From Pseudoalteromonas luteoviolacea H33-S (GTDB lineage: Bacteria; Pseudomonadota; Gammaproteobacteria; Enterobacterales; Alteromonadaceae), in contig NZ_AUXY01000035.1 in assembly GCF_001625695.1 (NCBI RefSeq), forward strand, positions 62,001-126,000: a stretch of 64,000 bases of DNA. Direction: 5' to 3'. Every line of letters starts with the position of its first letter. Within the stretch, counting starts at the first letter, position 1. Under the pieces are notes generated by a model. The model saw only the letters and a program-made list of their open reading frames with translations, ran no database searches and was not told where the DNA came from. Shown here piece after piece: positions 18,653 through 27,225 of this stretch. The position numbers and the translations under genes were made by a program.

Positions 18653-19498
18653 ATGAAATTAAAAACACTACTGGCACTAAGCACTTTGACTTTAAGCCCA
18701 ATCGCGCTGGCTGACGACATCTTGGTTGTGATGTCAGATACCGCACAAATGACCCTCAAAAATGGTACCGAATACAAAACGGGTGTATATCTCAATGAAC
18801 TAATGGAGCCTGTGAAACTCTTTTTAGAAGCGGGTCACACCTTAACCTTTGCCTCACCAAAAGGCATGGCCCCAAGACTAGACCCAGTGTCTGATACCGC
18901 TGATCACTTTTTAGATACCAGCAAAGCAAACTACACAGCGCATAAAGCGTTATTCAATCAACTGATGATCGATGATAAGTCACACAGCCCTGTTGTGAGC
19001 TTCTCTCGTATTGAGCAAATTGGTATCGAGCAATTTGATGCCGTATTTGTACCGGGTGGACATGCGCCGCTGGGAGATCTGGTTGCCAATCCACAGTTAG
19101 GTGAATTCTTAAAACATTTTAACTCAGCGCAAAAACCGACAGGATTGGTTTGCCATGGGCCGGTAGCACTGCTCTCCGCATTGCCTAATGCAGCAGAGTT
19201 TGAAACACAGATGAAACAAAACAAAGATGCTAAACCTGCACAGGGCTGGGTGTATGCAGACTATAAAATGACCACATTTAGTAATTCAGAAGAGACTGTC
19301 GCAACGAAATATTACCTAGGCGGCGATGAACTACACTATTGGCCGCAGGATGCCTTAACTAAAGCGGGCGGTAAATACTCCCGCGGTGAACAAGATTGGT
19401 ATCCACATATTGTTGTTGACCGCGAACTCATTACAGGCCAAAACAACAAGTCTTCTGTCGGTGTAGCAAAAGCTCTACTAAAACAACTTGAGCAATAA
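18653..19498 (+). CDS. Secreted DJ-1/PfpI (Hsp31-like) family protein
   Basis: 281 residues with a signal peptide (cut near ALA/DDILVV), so probably periplasmic, which is unusual for a family that is mostly cytoplasmic. The nucleophile elbow GLVCHGP gives catalytic C167; VPGGHAPLGD precedes it, as in the Hsp31/chaperone-glyoxalase branch. Members act as glyoxalases, deglycases, chaperones or amidohydrolases; the exact reaction cannot be told from sequence. It is divergent from LysR, with the SDR gene about 290 bases downstream bearing the same upstream operator. Confidence 0.88.
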   Translation: MKLKTLLALSTLTLSPIALADDILVVMSDTAQMTLKNGTEYKTGVYLNELMEPVKLFLEAGHTLTFASPKGMAPRLDPVSDTADHFLDTSKANYTAHKALFNQLMIDDKSHSPVVSFSRIEQIGIEQFDAVFVPGGHAPLGDLVANPQLGEFLKHFNSAQKPTGLVCHGPVALLSALPNAAEFETQMKQNKDAKPAQGWVYADYKMTTFSNSEETVATKYYLGGDELHYWPQDALTKAGGKYSRGEQDWYPHIVVDRELITGQNNKSSVGVAKALLKQLEQ

Positions 19499-19514
19499 CC
19501 CGCTCTTTTACGAT

Positions 19515-19540
19515 AAAGCGTGCCTCGGCACGCTTTTTTT
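19515..19540 (+). terminator. Terminator after DJ-1-like gene
   Basis: AAAGCGTGCC/GGCACGCTTT stem with a tight loop, followed by a run of T. A strong intrinsic terminator, so the downstream SDR has its own promoter. Confidence 0.85.
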
Positions 19541-19714
19541 GTTCCTACTGTACTCGCCTCCACTTCAAAAACCTATGTACTCAATGGCATGTCGCTCTCT
19601 TACATCATCTGCAATCAATCACTTTGCAATTTTGATTAAATTTAACCCATATGCATACCCGACACACTTGGCTCACCCACTGCGAATTAATATTACTAAT
19701 ACCTAAATAAAAGT

Positions 19715-19730
19715 AATTAATTTCATTAAT
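19715..19730. promoter_or_regulatory. Operator-like sequence, copy 2 (before SDR gene)
   Basis: Exact repeat of the 16 bases at 18572-18587, ending 59 bases before the SDR ATG, almost the same distance as copy 1 from its gene. The two promoters are probably co-regulated by the LysR protein. Confidence 0.55.
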
Positions 19731-19789
19731 ACCACTAACATCGATAATCTAAACGCAATTCAACAGAGAGCTAATTTTGGAGTAAAGAT

Positions 19790-20665
19790 ATGACACAGTC
19801 TGTTTTAGTTACCGGTTCTAACAGTGGTTTTGGATACCTGATCGCAAACACCCTTGTTCGCCAAGGTTTTAAAGTGGTGGGCACAATGCGTGACCCTCAA
19901 GGGCGAAATGCATCGATTGCCAACGAGCTCAAAGCCAACGGCATCATGGTTATCGACATTGACGTCACCGATGATAAAAGCGTGACTGACGGCGTCGCTT
20001 TAGCCATCGAGCAAGCCGGGCATATTGATGTTGTGATTAATAACGCTGGTGTGGGCACATTGGGCTGGCAAGAAAGCTTTGATATTGATGACTTCAAAAA
20101 AGTATTCGACATCAATGTATTTGGCGTACAGCGCATGACGCGTGCGATATTAGGGCACATGAAACAGCGTGGTAGCGGTACACTTATTCAAGTATCAAGT
20201 ATTCTAGGTCAGTTTGTATTGCCATTTTTGGGCTCTTACAATGCCACCAAACACGCCGTGGAAGGATTGGCAGAGAACTACAGAGTAGAGCTTTCTCAAT
20301 TCGGTATCCAATCTCTTATTGTACAGCCAGGTGGTTTTGGTACCGACTTTGGCGCAAATCTATTGCGTTCAAGTGATAAAGCAGTCACTCAAAGCTATGG
20401 TGAGTTTGCCGATGCCCCCGAGCAAATGTGGGCAGGCACTGAAGCCGGACACGATGCGGATACAGCCCCGAGTCCACAAATGGTTGCCGACGCAGTACTT
20501 GAATTATTGAAGACACCAGCAGCGGAGCGTCCGTTTAGAACCACAGTGGATGGCTCAGGACTTAATCCGGTCATTGAAGCAACCAATCAAGCAAGAGAAG
20601 CGGCGATGCAACATATTTATAAGCTATATGATATGGACCACCTGCTAACATTAAAGCAAAACTAG
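19790..20665 (+). CDS. Short-chain dehydrogenase/reductase (classical SDR)
   Basis: 291 residues. NAD(P)-binding TGSNSGFG at residues 8-15, NNAG near 85, active-site serine in VSSILGQ and catalytic YNATK. R34 after the second strand (TMRDPQGR) hints at NADP preference. The substrate is unknown. It lies downstream of the DJ-1-like gene but behind its own terminator and a copy of the shared operator. A GGAG site sits 8 bases before the ATG. Confidence 0.92.
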   Translation: MTQSVLVTGSNSGFGYLIANTLVRQGFKVVGTMRDPQGRNASIANELKANGIMVIDIDVTDDKSVTDGVALAIEQAGHIDVVINNAGVGTLGWQESFDIDDFKKVFDINVFGVQRMTRAILGHMKQRGSGTLIQVSSILGQFVLPFLGSYNATKHAVEGLAENYRVELSQFGIQSLIVQPGGFGTDFGANLLRSSDKAVTQSYGEFADAPEQMWAGTEAGHDADTAPSPQMVADAVLELLKTPAAERPFRTTVDGSGLNPVIEATNQAREAAMQHIYKLYDMDHLLTLKQN

Positions 20666-20676
20666 ACCCCAACCTT

Positions 20677-20703
20677 CCTCGTAGCCTCCCCTTGGCTACG
20701 AGG
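20677..20703. terminator. Bidirectional terminator between SDR and hybrid kinase
   Basis: Perfect 10-bp stem CCTCGTAGCC/GGCTACGAGG with a 7-base loop, in the 43-base gap between convergent genes. No long T-tract. Confidence 0.7.
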
Positions 20704-20708
20704 TCTGA

Positions 20709-23069
20709 TTATGAATTTAACTCTGTCATATGATGTTTAAACACCGCTTCTAGCTCATTCATTTTAAATGGCTTACCCAAGTGACCATTCATGCCAATTG
20801 CTAGATATTTGTCCACTTCAGATTGCATAACATTTGCCGTAAGCGCGACGATTTTTAGTTGCTCCGCAGTATATTTTTCACGTATACGTTTGGTCGCTTC
20901 TACACCATCCATGACTGGCATCTGAATGTCCATAAATACAATATCAAAACGCCCTTGCTGCTTTGTGATTGTGTTCACCGCCGCTTGACCGTCTTGTGCA
21001 ACTTCGACCTCAACACCTGTAATACGTCCCAGTAACTTGAGCGCAACGATCCTGTTGATTTCATTGTCTTCAACCAGTAGTACGCGCATGCTGTTACCTT
21101 GCAGCACATCAGAGCCCACATCTTGTGACTTTTTACCTTGCTGCTTATCTGTGACTTCAGGATTTAGCTGTTTTGGCTGCTTTTTCGGCTGCGACGTCAT
21201 TGTTTCCGTTGTCAGCGCTTCAATCAAATCTCTTTTCAATAGCGGCTTGTACAAAATCGGAAAGCCCGACCCAGTCTCAATGCTCTCTCTGGTATGGGCT
21301 GTATAAATCACGACTTTTTTAGGCAAGTTGTTTTGCTCACTGAGCTTATTTAACAGTTCATTGGCTTCACAGTCAGGTAAAACCCAATCGACTAATAAAG
21401 TATCAAATGCCTGCTCTGTTAATATTGATTGCGCATCTTGTCCGGTCGTCACCCCTGTCACTTGCAGTCCAATCGAGTGTGCAATATTTTGACTTATCTC
21501 TAAATAAATAGGGTCATCTTCAACAATTAAAATTGAGCCAGATAACATCTGATGCTCAATCTCTGCTTGAGCACCGGTCACAAGTTCAAGAGGCAGTTTC
21601 ACCGAGAATTGAGACCCTTTACCCAACTCACTACGTACCAGAATTTCTCCTCCCATTAACTCTGCAAGCAGCTTGCAAATGGTCAATCCAAGTCCCGTAC
21701 CACCATACTTTCGTGTGGTCGATGACTCTGCTTGTGTAAAGCGCTCAAATAACTGCTCCACTTTATCTGCCGCAATTCCGATGCCAGTATCTTCAATGGC
21801 GACCAAAACCCAGACCTTATCCCCATCTTGCTGCTGTTGCTTTACCCTGAGTGTAATCGTTCCCTCTTCAGTGAATTTGACCGCATTCGACGCAAAGTTA
21901 AGCATAATTTGATTAATTCTAACCGGATCACCAATATACTGTTTGCTAAGTGTTGGGTCTAAATCAAAAACCAGTTTCACGCCCTTAGTATTGGCAAGTG
22001 GGGTAATTAAAGAACGTAAATTATCCAGTAAGTCTTCAAATTGAAACGGAACATGCTCAATATGCAGCTTTTTAGACTCAATTTTAGAAAAGTCCAAAAT
22101 ATCATTAATAATGGTGGTCAACGCATTGGCTGAGAAGCGCACCTTCTCAAGGTAGTTGCGCTGCACACCCGTTAGCTCTGTTGAGAGCAAAATATCTGTT
22201 AGGCCCAAAATCCCATTCATTGGCGTACGAATTTCATGAGACATGTTAGACACAAACAGAGATTTGGTTTCTGCTGCTTGGTTCGCCATAAAATTCGCTT
22301 GTTTTAAGTCAACTAACAGGCGAGCGAGTGCAAGAATAATCAGTAAAAAAATCACACAAATAAGTAAAAAAAGAGCACGCATCATTTGCCACTTAACAGT
22401 ATCAATTGACTGAGAAACACCATTAATATCACGCAAGATAACCATCGCAACATCGCTTTGTTGAATGGGCACAAGTAAATTGGATGCTTTAAGTGCATTT
22501 TCCAACACAAACTCGATATGCAGCCGTAGTACTCTCAGTTTAGGCGCTTGAGACTCTCTCTGCTTTAGCTGAGATACCAAAATGGATAACTGGTGGTTAA
22601 CACCATCAACCACTGGCACAGAATTGGTGACATGGAGATTAGAAACCAGCGCAACACTGCTGCTGATCAACGCTTGTGTATCTGCATCAAAGTCATCTTT
22701 TGCCAACTCAAGTTGCGCAATATATCGATATGATGTTTTCAACATGGATGCCAATTGCATATAGGTATCTATGATATTTTTAAACTCGTCGAGTGACGAC
22801 TTAAGCTCAGTACTTAATCTTGCATTAAGCATGAGCTCATTGATCACGCGTTCAAACTCTAACTGCTTCTGAGCATGTCTATCAAAGTGATAGACATTGC
22901 GGTCCATTGCAGAAAAAGTCTCCAGAGACAACTCCGTCGCGATGCCTTGAAGCTGCCTTTTCAACTTAAGCTCTTGCTCATGGTGCGCACTAATAAAATA
23001 AGCATCAATTGCCTGAGCGCCAAACATCCAAATGAGTACTAGCAAACATCCTTCTATTAAATATTTCAC
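20709..23069 (-). CDS. Hybrid sensor histidine kinase with two receiver domains
   Basis: 786 residues. A periplasmic helical sensor of about 210 residues lies between transmembrane segments at about 5-22 and 232-252. The HisKA domain has H278 (MSHEIRTPMNG), the ATPase has GTGLGLTICK, and two receivers follow with D561 (LLVDWVLPD) and D714 (FMDIQMPVMDG). There is no HPt domain, so a separate phosphotransfer protein is needed. The start is GTG at 23069, overlapping the stop of the cytochrome peroxidase gene as GTGA, so the two are translationally coupled. The periplasmic cytochrome may inform the kinase about redox state or peroxide; this is inference. Confidence 0.92.
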   Translation of the reverse strand: MKYLIEGCLLVLIWMFGAQAIDAYFISAHHEQELKLKRQLQGIATELSLETFSAMDRNVYHFDRHAQKQLEFERVINELMLNARLSTELKSSLDEFKNIIDTYMQLASMLKTSYRYIAQLELAKDDFDADTQALISSSVALVSNLHVTNSVPVVDGVNHQLSILVSQLKQRESQAPKLRVLRLHIEFVLENALKASNLLVPIQQSDVAMVILRDINGVSQSIDTVKWQMMRALFLLICVIFLLIILALARLLVDLKQANFMANQAAETKSLFVSNMSHEIRTPMNGILGLTDILLSTELTGVQRNYLEKVRFSANALTTIINDILDFSKIESKKLHIEHVPFQFEDLLDNLRSLITPLANTKGVKLVFDLDPTLSKQYIGDPVRINQIMLNFASNAVKFTEEGTITLRVKQQQQDGDKVWVLVAIEDTGIGIAADKVEQLFERFTQAESSTTRKYGGTGLGLTICKLLAELMGGEILVRSELGKGSQFSVKLPLELVTGAQAEIEHQMLSGSILIVEDDPIYLEISQNIAHSIGLQVTGVTTGQDAQSILTEQAFDTLLVDWVLPDCEANELLNKLSEQNNLPKKVVIYTAHTRESIETGSGFPILYKPLLKRDLIEALTTETMTSQPKKQPKQLNPEVTDKQQGKKSQDVGSDVLQGNSMRVLLVEDNEINRIVALKLLGRITGVEVEVAQDGQAAVNTITKQQGRFDIVFMDIQMPVMDGVEATKRIREKYTAEQLKIVALTANVMQSEVDKYLAIGMNGHLGKPFKMNELEAVFKHHMTELNS

Positions 23070-24091
23070 TCGGCTAAAGACCTCGGCAACTCTCCTGAAA
23101 ATGATTGCAGTAACGCCTCAATATCCGCAACATCCTCATCACTTAAATCCAAACCCAATTGACCTCTTGCCATAATGCGGATCGCATCAGACAAACTGTC
23201 AACCGACCCATTATGAAAATAGGGTGCAGTCAACGCCACATTACGTAAACTGGGCACTTTAAAAACGTACTTATCTTGCGGGTTTTGTGTCAATTCATAG
23301 CGCCCGAAGTCATCGAGCAACTGAGCCGGCACTTTATCTAAGCGCCCCACTTTTTGATATAAGTTCCCACCTATATTTCGCCCTTGATGACAAGTAACAC
23401 AACCGTATGATACAAACTTGTCATACCCTCGCTGTTGCTGAAGCGTCAAAGCACTGCGGTTGCCAAGCAAAAAGTCATCAATTGGGCTGTTTTGAGAAAT
23501 AAGAGACGCCTCAAATGCGACTAAGGCTTTGATAATATTGTCTGCTGTGATCCCATCGCTTGAAACCGCATTGAAACTTTTTACAAACCCCGGTTGGCCA
23601 CTGAGTTTTTTTATCACCTCTTGCCAGTTAGTACCCATTTCCATCGGGTTATGGATAGGCTCGGGTGTTTGCGACTCTAAATTTGGGCTACGACCATCCC
23701 AAAATTGCCTAAAATTGAGTACGGAATTAATCACAGTAGGAGAGTTACGGGTACCAAGTTGCTGCTTAATACCAACCGACACAGGAAAACCATCATCTCC
23801 GCCATTGTAAAGGTCATGACATGATGCACAAGATACCGTGTTATCCGATGAAAGTAAGGGGCTTTTGAATAAAGCTTTTCCTAATTGCGCCCATGCAACA
23901 TCGTACTCCTTTACCACAGGTAAGGGTTGGATAGGGGCATCTACGCTCAATTCTTGGTAAATAATTTCTGTAGAATGAACCTCTTCATCCTGTTGCCATT
24001 GATGCTGCTGTGACGCTTTGAACTTTGCAAAAAGCACAGCCACGATGAAAAGCAAACACACAGTTACAAACACCACATATCTACTACTCAT
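23066..24091 (-). CDS. Membrane-anchored di-heme cytochrome c peroxidase (CcpA/MauG family)
   Basis: 341 residues. An N-terminal helix (about 6-24) probably anchors it on the periplasmic side. Two c-type heme sites are visible: C88-C91-H92 (SCASCHD) and C231-C234-H235 (GCVTCHQG). The family reduces hydrogen peroxide with electrons from small cytochromes, or in the MauG branch oxidises proteins. The usual ligands and WDGRSPNLESQ region are present. It is first gene of a two-gene unit with the hybrid kinase, 4-base overlap, which is an unusual pairing. Confidence 0.9.
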   Translation of the reverse strand: MSSRYVVFVTVCLLFIVAVLFAKFKASQQHQWQQDEEVHSTEIIYQELSVDAPIQPLPVVKEYDVAWAQLGKALFKSPLLSSDNTVSCASCHDLYNGGDDGFPVSVGIKQQLGTRNSPTVINSVLNFRQFWDGRSPNLESQTPEPIHNPMEMGTNWQEVIKKLSGQPGFVKSFNAVSSDGITADNIIKALVAFEASLISQNSPIDDFLLGNRSALTLQQQRGYDKFVSYGCVTCHQGRNIGGNLYQKVGRLDKVPAQLLDDFGRYELTQNPQDKYVFKVPSLRNVALTAPYFHNGSVDSLSDAIRIMARGQLGLDLSDEDVADIEALLQSFSGELPRSLAE

Positions 24092-24307
24092 AACGCATCC
24101 TTGGTACCTATCCTAATTAGTTTGACCATGCAACCTAGTATAGACATTAACAAACACTTTAACTGGAATTTTTAAATAAATCGCATGCATGGCTTGAGAC
24201 ATTACACGTAGTAAGTCGCTGATGAGATGAGCTATTAATAGACTATGTATATCTGCGATACCTTATTCAGTCAGCTTAAGAATCACTTATGATTTATCCA
24301 CATACCG

Positions 24308-24780
24308 TTAGGTAAATGCAACGCCAACATTTCTCTTACCAGACTGGGTAGCCCATTTCATCGAAAAGTGCGTCCAAGTCTTACTGTTAAAGTTTACACA
24401 TTCATTAGGTGCTAATTTTAACTCTAAATGTGTTTCGAATAGCGATAAGCAATCAAACTTCTAGTCCCACCCCCAACGTGTCGCAGCATTATCGACATCG
24501 CTGGGACCGCCGCTCAACGGCGTGATTGATAACTGTAGTTGCAACAGCAGTTGGTAGTATGCTTCATCTGATGTTTTTCATAGCTTGCTACACTGTCCCA
24601 GTAACTGTAGACGTTTTTATTCAATGCTTTTGAGTAAGTGAGATGCAGCGAACTCAGTACATTATATGCTTTTATATTTAAACCACTTTGTGTACTTACA
24701 CCCACCGCGGCCAAATCGAGCTCGCTAGGTATAATGTCATTAGGTATCGATTTATACTGTACGAATTCAATATTAAACAT
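24308..24780 (-). pseudogene. Decayed gene of unknown family (frameshift plus stop)
   Basis: An intact first part (MFNIEFVQYKSIPND to about residue 75) runs from the ATG at 24780. It then hits a stop at 24516. Moving two bases forward near 24545, a second frame continues (SITPLSGGPSDVDNAATRWG), is broken once by an amber codon at 24461-24463, and goes on (HLELKLAPNECVNFNSKTW) to a stop at 24308. The combined length would be about 155 residues with protein-like composition throughout, which suggests one former gene. AAGGA lies directly against the ATG. I do not recognise the family. Confidence 0.55.
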
Positions 24781-25195
24781 TCCTTTACTTCATTCTGCTT
24801 TTTATCTTTATACTCACTTATGTATCATGCTGGTCGCTGAGCATACTAAACCTCACAGCTTCAATCATATGCCATTCCAATGAAAGCAGCCTCTGAGCCA
24901 TTTTGTTGCTCCATACGTCACTTCGAGCTTCTCTTTTCTTTTCTTTTCTTTTCTTCAAGTATAGTTCCAACCGCTTGTGTATTCACCTCCCCCCTTTTTG
25001 CCTGCGCGCTTTGCGGATGTTGATATATACTTTTTTCAACAACGTTTAGCCATCGATAAAACCGTTTAATTTGACAATCAAAGAGTTGGTAAATAAATCA
25101 CCTGTATTTAAGCCAACGAATAAACGTTTATTTGAAAGTGATGTTATATCGGATTAATTCGTGATTATTACCGCTAATTTAGAAGAAGTTACTTA
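24781..25195. other. Non-coding AT-rich stretch
   Basis: 415 bases without a credible gene. It contains a short pentanucleotide repeat (listed separately). No promoter or RNA structure was recognised. Confidence 0.4.
24934..24953. repeat. Pentanucleotide microsatellite (TTTTC)4
   Basis: Four perfect tandem TTTTC units, about 150 bases upstream of the decayed gene's start. Such tracts can change length by slippage; here no open reading frame runs through it. Confidence 0.7.
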
Positions 25196-25435
25196 CTATG
25201 ATTGAATGAAGTTACTCAACGCGTTACGCGTGATTTCAACACTTTTTGGCGAACCCGCAGATCCCGACGCATGTAAGGCATAGATGAGGTCATCATTATG
25301 CTTGCCCACTACCCTATCATTACCTGACTGAAATAAAATCATATCTATGGAGTCAAACAAGTATTGTGTTGTCTCAGCGCTAGGGAAAGGTGATGCCGCC
25401 CAGCACCACCATGAAAATAAAACCTTTAAAAACAA
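25196..25435 (-). CDS. Small hypothetical protein, doubtful
   Basis: Open frame of 79 codons from a TTG at 25435 with no clear ribosome site. The first ~20 residues are hydrophobic and could be a signal (VLFSWWCWAASPFPSAE); the rest is polar and protein-like (SIDMILFQSGNDRVVGKHND). It lies in the gene-poor region and may be a remnant of a longer gene. No family recognised. Confidence 0.3.
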   Translation of the reverse strand: MFLKVLFSWWCWAASPFPSAETTQYLFDSIDMILFQSGNDRVVGKHNDDLIYALHASGSAGSPKSVEITRNALSNFIQS

Positions 25436-26056
25436 TGAATTAAAAAATAATTAAGCATTCAAAATACAAGCTACTGTTGATAACACGCTGTACCAATTCC
25501 TACTCGCTGCTTTGAAAAGGCTTCAAATATACGAACCACTCTCACATATAAATACTATGACAATTGATTGATGTTCATTTAAATTAAACTCACGCGTGAG
25601 TAAAACCATATGAGTTAAGTTGTTTTGTGCCCCCCTAACAAATAAAGACCAATTTATTCAATGAAAAAACAACAAGCTCTTGAAAAATACATTATAAACA
25701 AGTGCTCGGTGGGAATGAGTCACCCATTAATCTGATAGCGCTGATTCACGGTACCTACTTGTGAAACGACCAAAAAGACAATATAGCTCTCTTAAAAACT
25801 AGATAAGTGAGAAATAGGTAAAATAAACAATCATAATCGCGCTTTATGTTAACTAAAAATTCAGCGAGTAAAAGCTATAATAAGAACGATATTGATTTTT
25901 TAGTACTTAAAAAACAATAAGTAAGCTGCGATTAACATATTTTTTAGTACACACAAGAGACAATAGTGAATCTTAAGGTGTATACAATAAGTCATACTTG
26001 TAAGTGTATTGAAAATAACGTGAGGTTTACTTACAACACCCTCATAAATAATAAAA
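25436..26056. other. Non-coding AT-rich stretch with one long palindrome
   Basis: About 620 bases without a credible gene. The only structured element noted is the 14-base palindrome ACTCACGCGTGAGT at 25588-25601. A 24-codon frame starting at 25661 has no ribosome site. Confidence 0.4.
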
Positions 26057-26099
26057 CGCCAGTGAACTTACGAGCGCTCTTTTCTGGCGATTCATATAT
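26057..26099 (-). terminator. Probable terminator of the 63-residue gene
   Basis: On the minus strand CGCCAG pairs with CTGGCG and is followed by TTTTATTATTT; the loop holds a second palindrome, GAGCGCTC. It starts 7 bases after the stop of the small gene, which supports that gene being transcribed. Confidence 0.55.
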
Positions 26100-26105
26100 T
26101 TAATA

Positions 26106-26297
26106 TCATTCACAATGCAAACTCTCAGCTCCCTCTAAAAAAGCAACACTTTCAATGACACGACTGCTCATATGTATGCCATTGACACCATCTTGTCTAC
26201 CTTGAAGATAGCCTTGTTTATAAGCTAATTTGATCAGTTCACTCTCTCTTTGAGAGACCGCTCCTATATCTTTAAATTGTACAGTTTGAGTGTTCAT
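26106..26297 (-). CDS. Small hypothetical protein (63 residues)
   Basis: Starts at the ATG at 26297 with AAGGA about 11 bases upstream; ends just before a terminator-like hairpin. The sequence is protein-like and probably helical (SQRESELIKLAYKQGYLQGR), with no signal peptide or membrane segment. No family recognised. It stands alone in the gene-poor region, and its role is unknown. Confidence 0.55.
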   Translation of the reverse strand: MNTQTVQFKDIGAVSQRESELIKLAYKQGYLQGRQDGVNGIHMSSRVIESVAFLEGAESLHCE

Positions 26298-27022
26298 ATC
26301 ATTCTGTTTCCTTATCCTCTTCTATTGCTCAAAGTAACACAATTGATTTTTGGATAGAAGTAAACAAAGCTATAAAAACGTGAATGTTGTAACAATTTAC
26401 AGGGTCTTTTGTACAAAAAACAAACCCCATTAAAAAATTCCATAACCGCCTATTTTTCACGATTTAAAATTTCAATCCGTATTACTCTAGACAAACTATT
26501 ATTATCTTAAAGTGCACAGTATAAACAAAAACTAAATCGGCTAGTCAGTACGTATTATTCAAAATAAGTGAAAGCAGAATTGAAAAGAGGTAGCTAAAAA
26601 AGTTATGCTCTCCAACGAGATAAGTTAAAAAACAAACCGTAAGACTTTGTTATATATAAATTTATTTTTCATATTTGGCAAAATTGCAACTGTTTGGAAT
26701 TACTATAATTTTTATAAAAAACAACCATATGAAAAACTAGCCTATCACTTCATTACTTTTTTTAAAAAGTTAAATTAGTGTATTGATGCAGATACATTCA
26801 AATCGCTGTGAAAAAGATAAGCTCACAGAGTAACGCTGACGAAATTGAAAAACTCCCCGATAATCACACGATTCTAAAATGAGAAAAGGTAACAATAGAT
26901 GCCTCAATTGATAGATCTAATTCTGAGGCTAGCTTATCTTATTTAATGGAAGCCAATTGTCCCCCCCCTGAATAGTCAACATAATTAAATAATACATAGC
27001 ATGGAAATTGAACCACAAAGAG
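26298..27022. other. Non-coding AT-rich stretch
   Basis: About 725 bases, very AT-rich, with no credible gene. An inverted repeat GCCTCA/TGAGGC occurs at 26901-26929 and a run of eight C at 26961-26968. Nothing else was recognised. Confidence 0.4.
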
Positions 27023-27102
27023 GCTGAGTCAAGTCTGTCTGAAAATCATAAAAAGTAATAAAGCTGAGTCAAGTCTGTCTGAAAATCATAAAAAGTAATA
27101 AA
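27023..27102. repeat. Perfect 40-bp tandem duplication
   Basis: Two identical 40-base units, 27023-27062 and 27063-27102, beginning GCTGAGTCAAGTCTG. Exact identity implies a recent duplication. It is not inside a recognisable gene and lies about 120 bases from the end of the parB-like gene. Confidence 0.9.
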
Positions 27103-27174
27103 TGAGAGGGGTTAAGTTGCTCAGCTCTATGTCTCATTATCCATCCGGTGACTGGACGGAGACAAAATGCAAAC

Positions 27175-27208
27175 AAAAAAGCAAGAAGCGCATTTCTTGC
27201 TTTTTTTT
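27175..27208 (-). terminator. Terminator of the ParB-like gene
   Basis: Stem GCAAGAA/TTCTTGC with a run of six A before and eight T after, so active on both strands. It lies 18 bases past the stop. Confidence 0.85.
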
Positions 27209-27225
27209 GGAAACTTTGCTGGCGC

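Noticed and set aside
24100..24307. tRNA or attachment site at the border of the gene-poor region
   Set aside because: No cloverleaf or terminal direct repeats could be recognised by eye.
25661..25735. 24-codon plus-strand frame beginning MKKQQALEKY, possible small peptide
   Set aside because: No ribosome-binding site and no supporting neighbour gene; too short to trust in AT-rich DNA.
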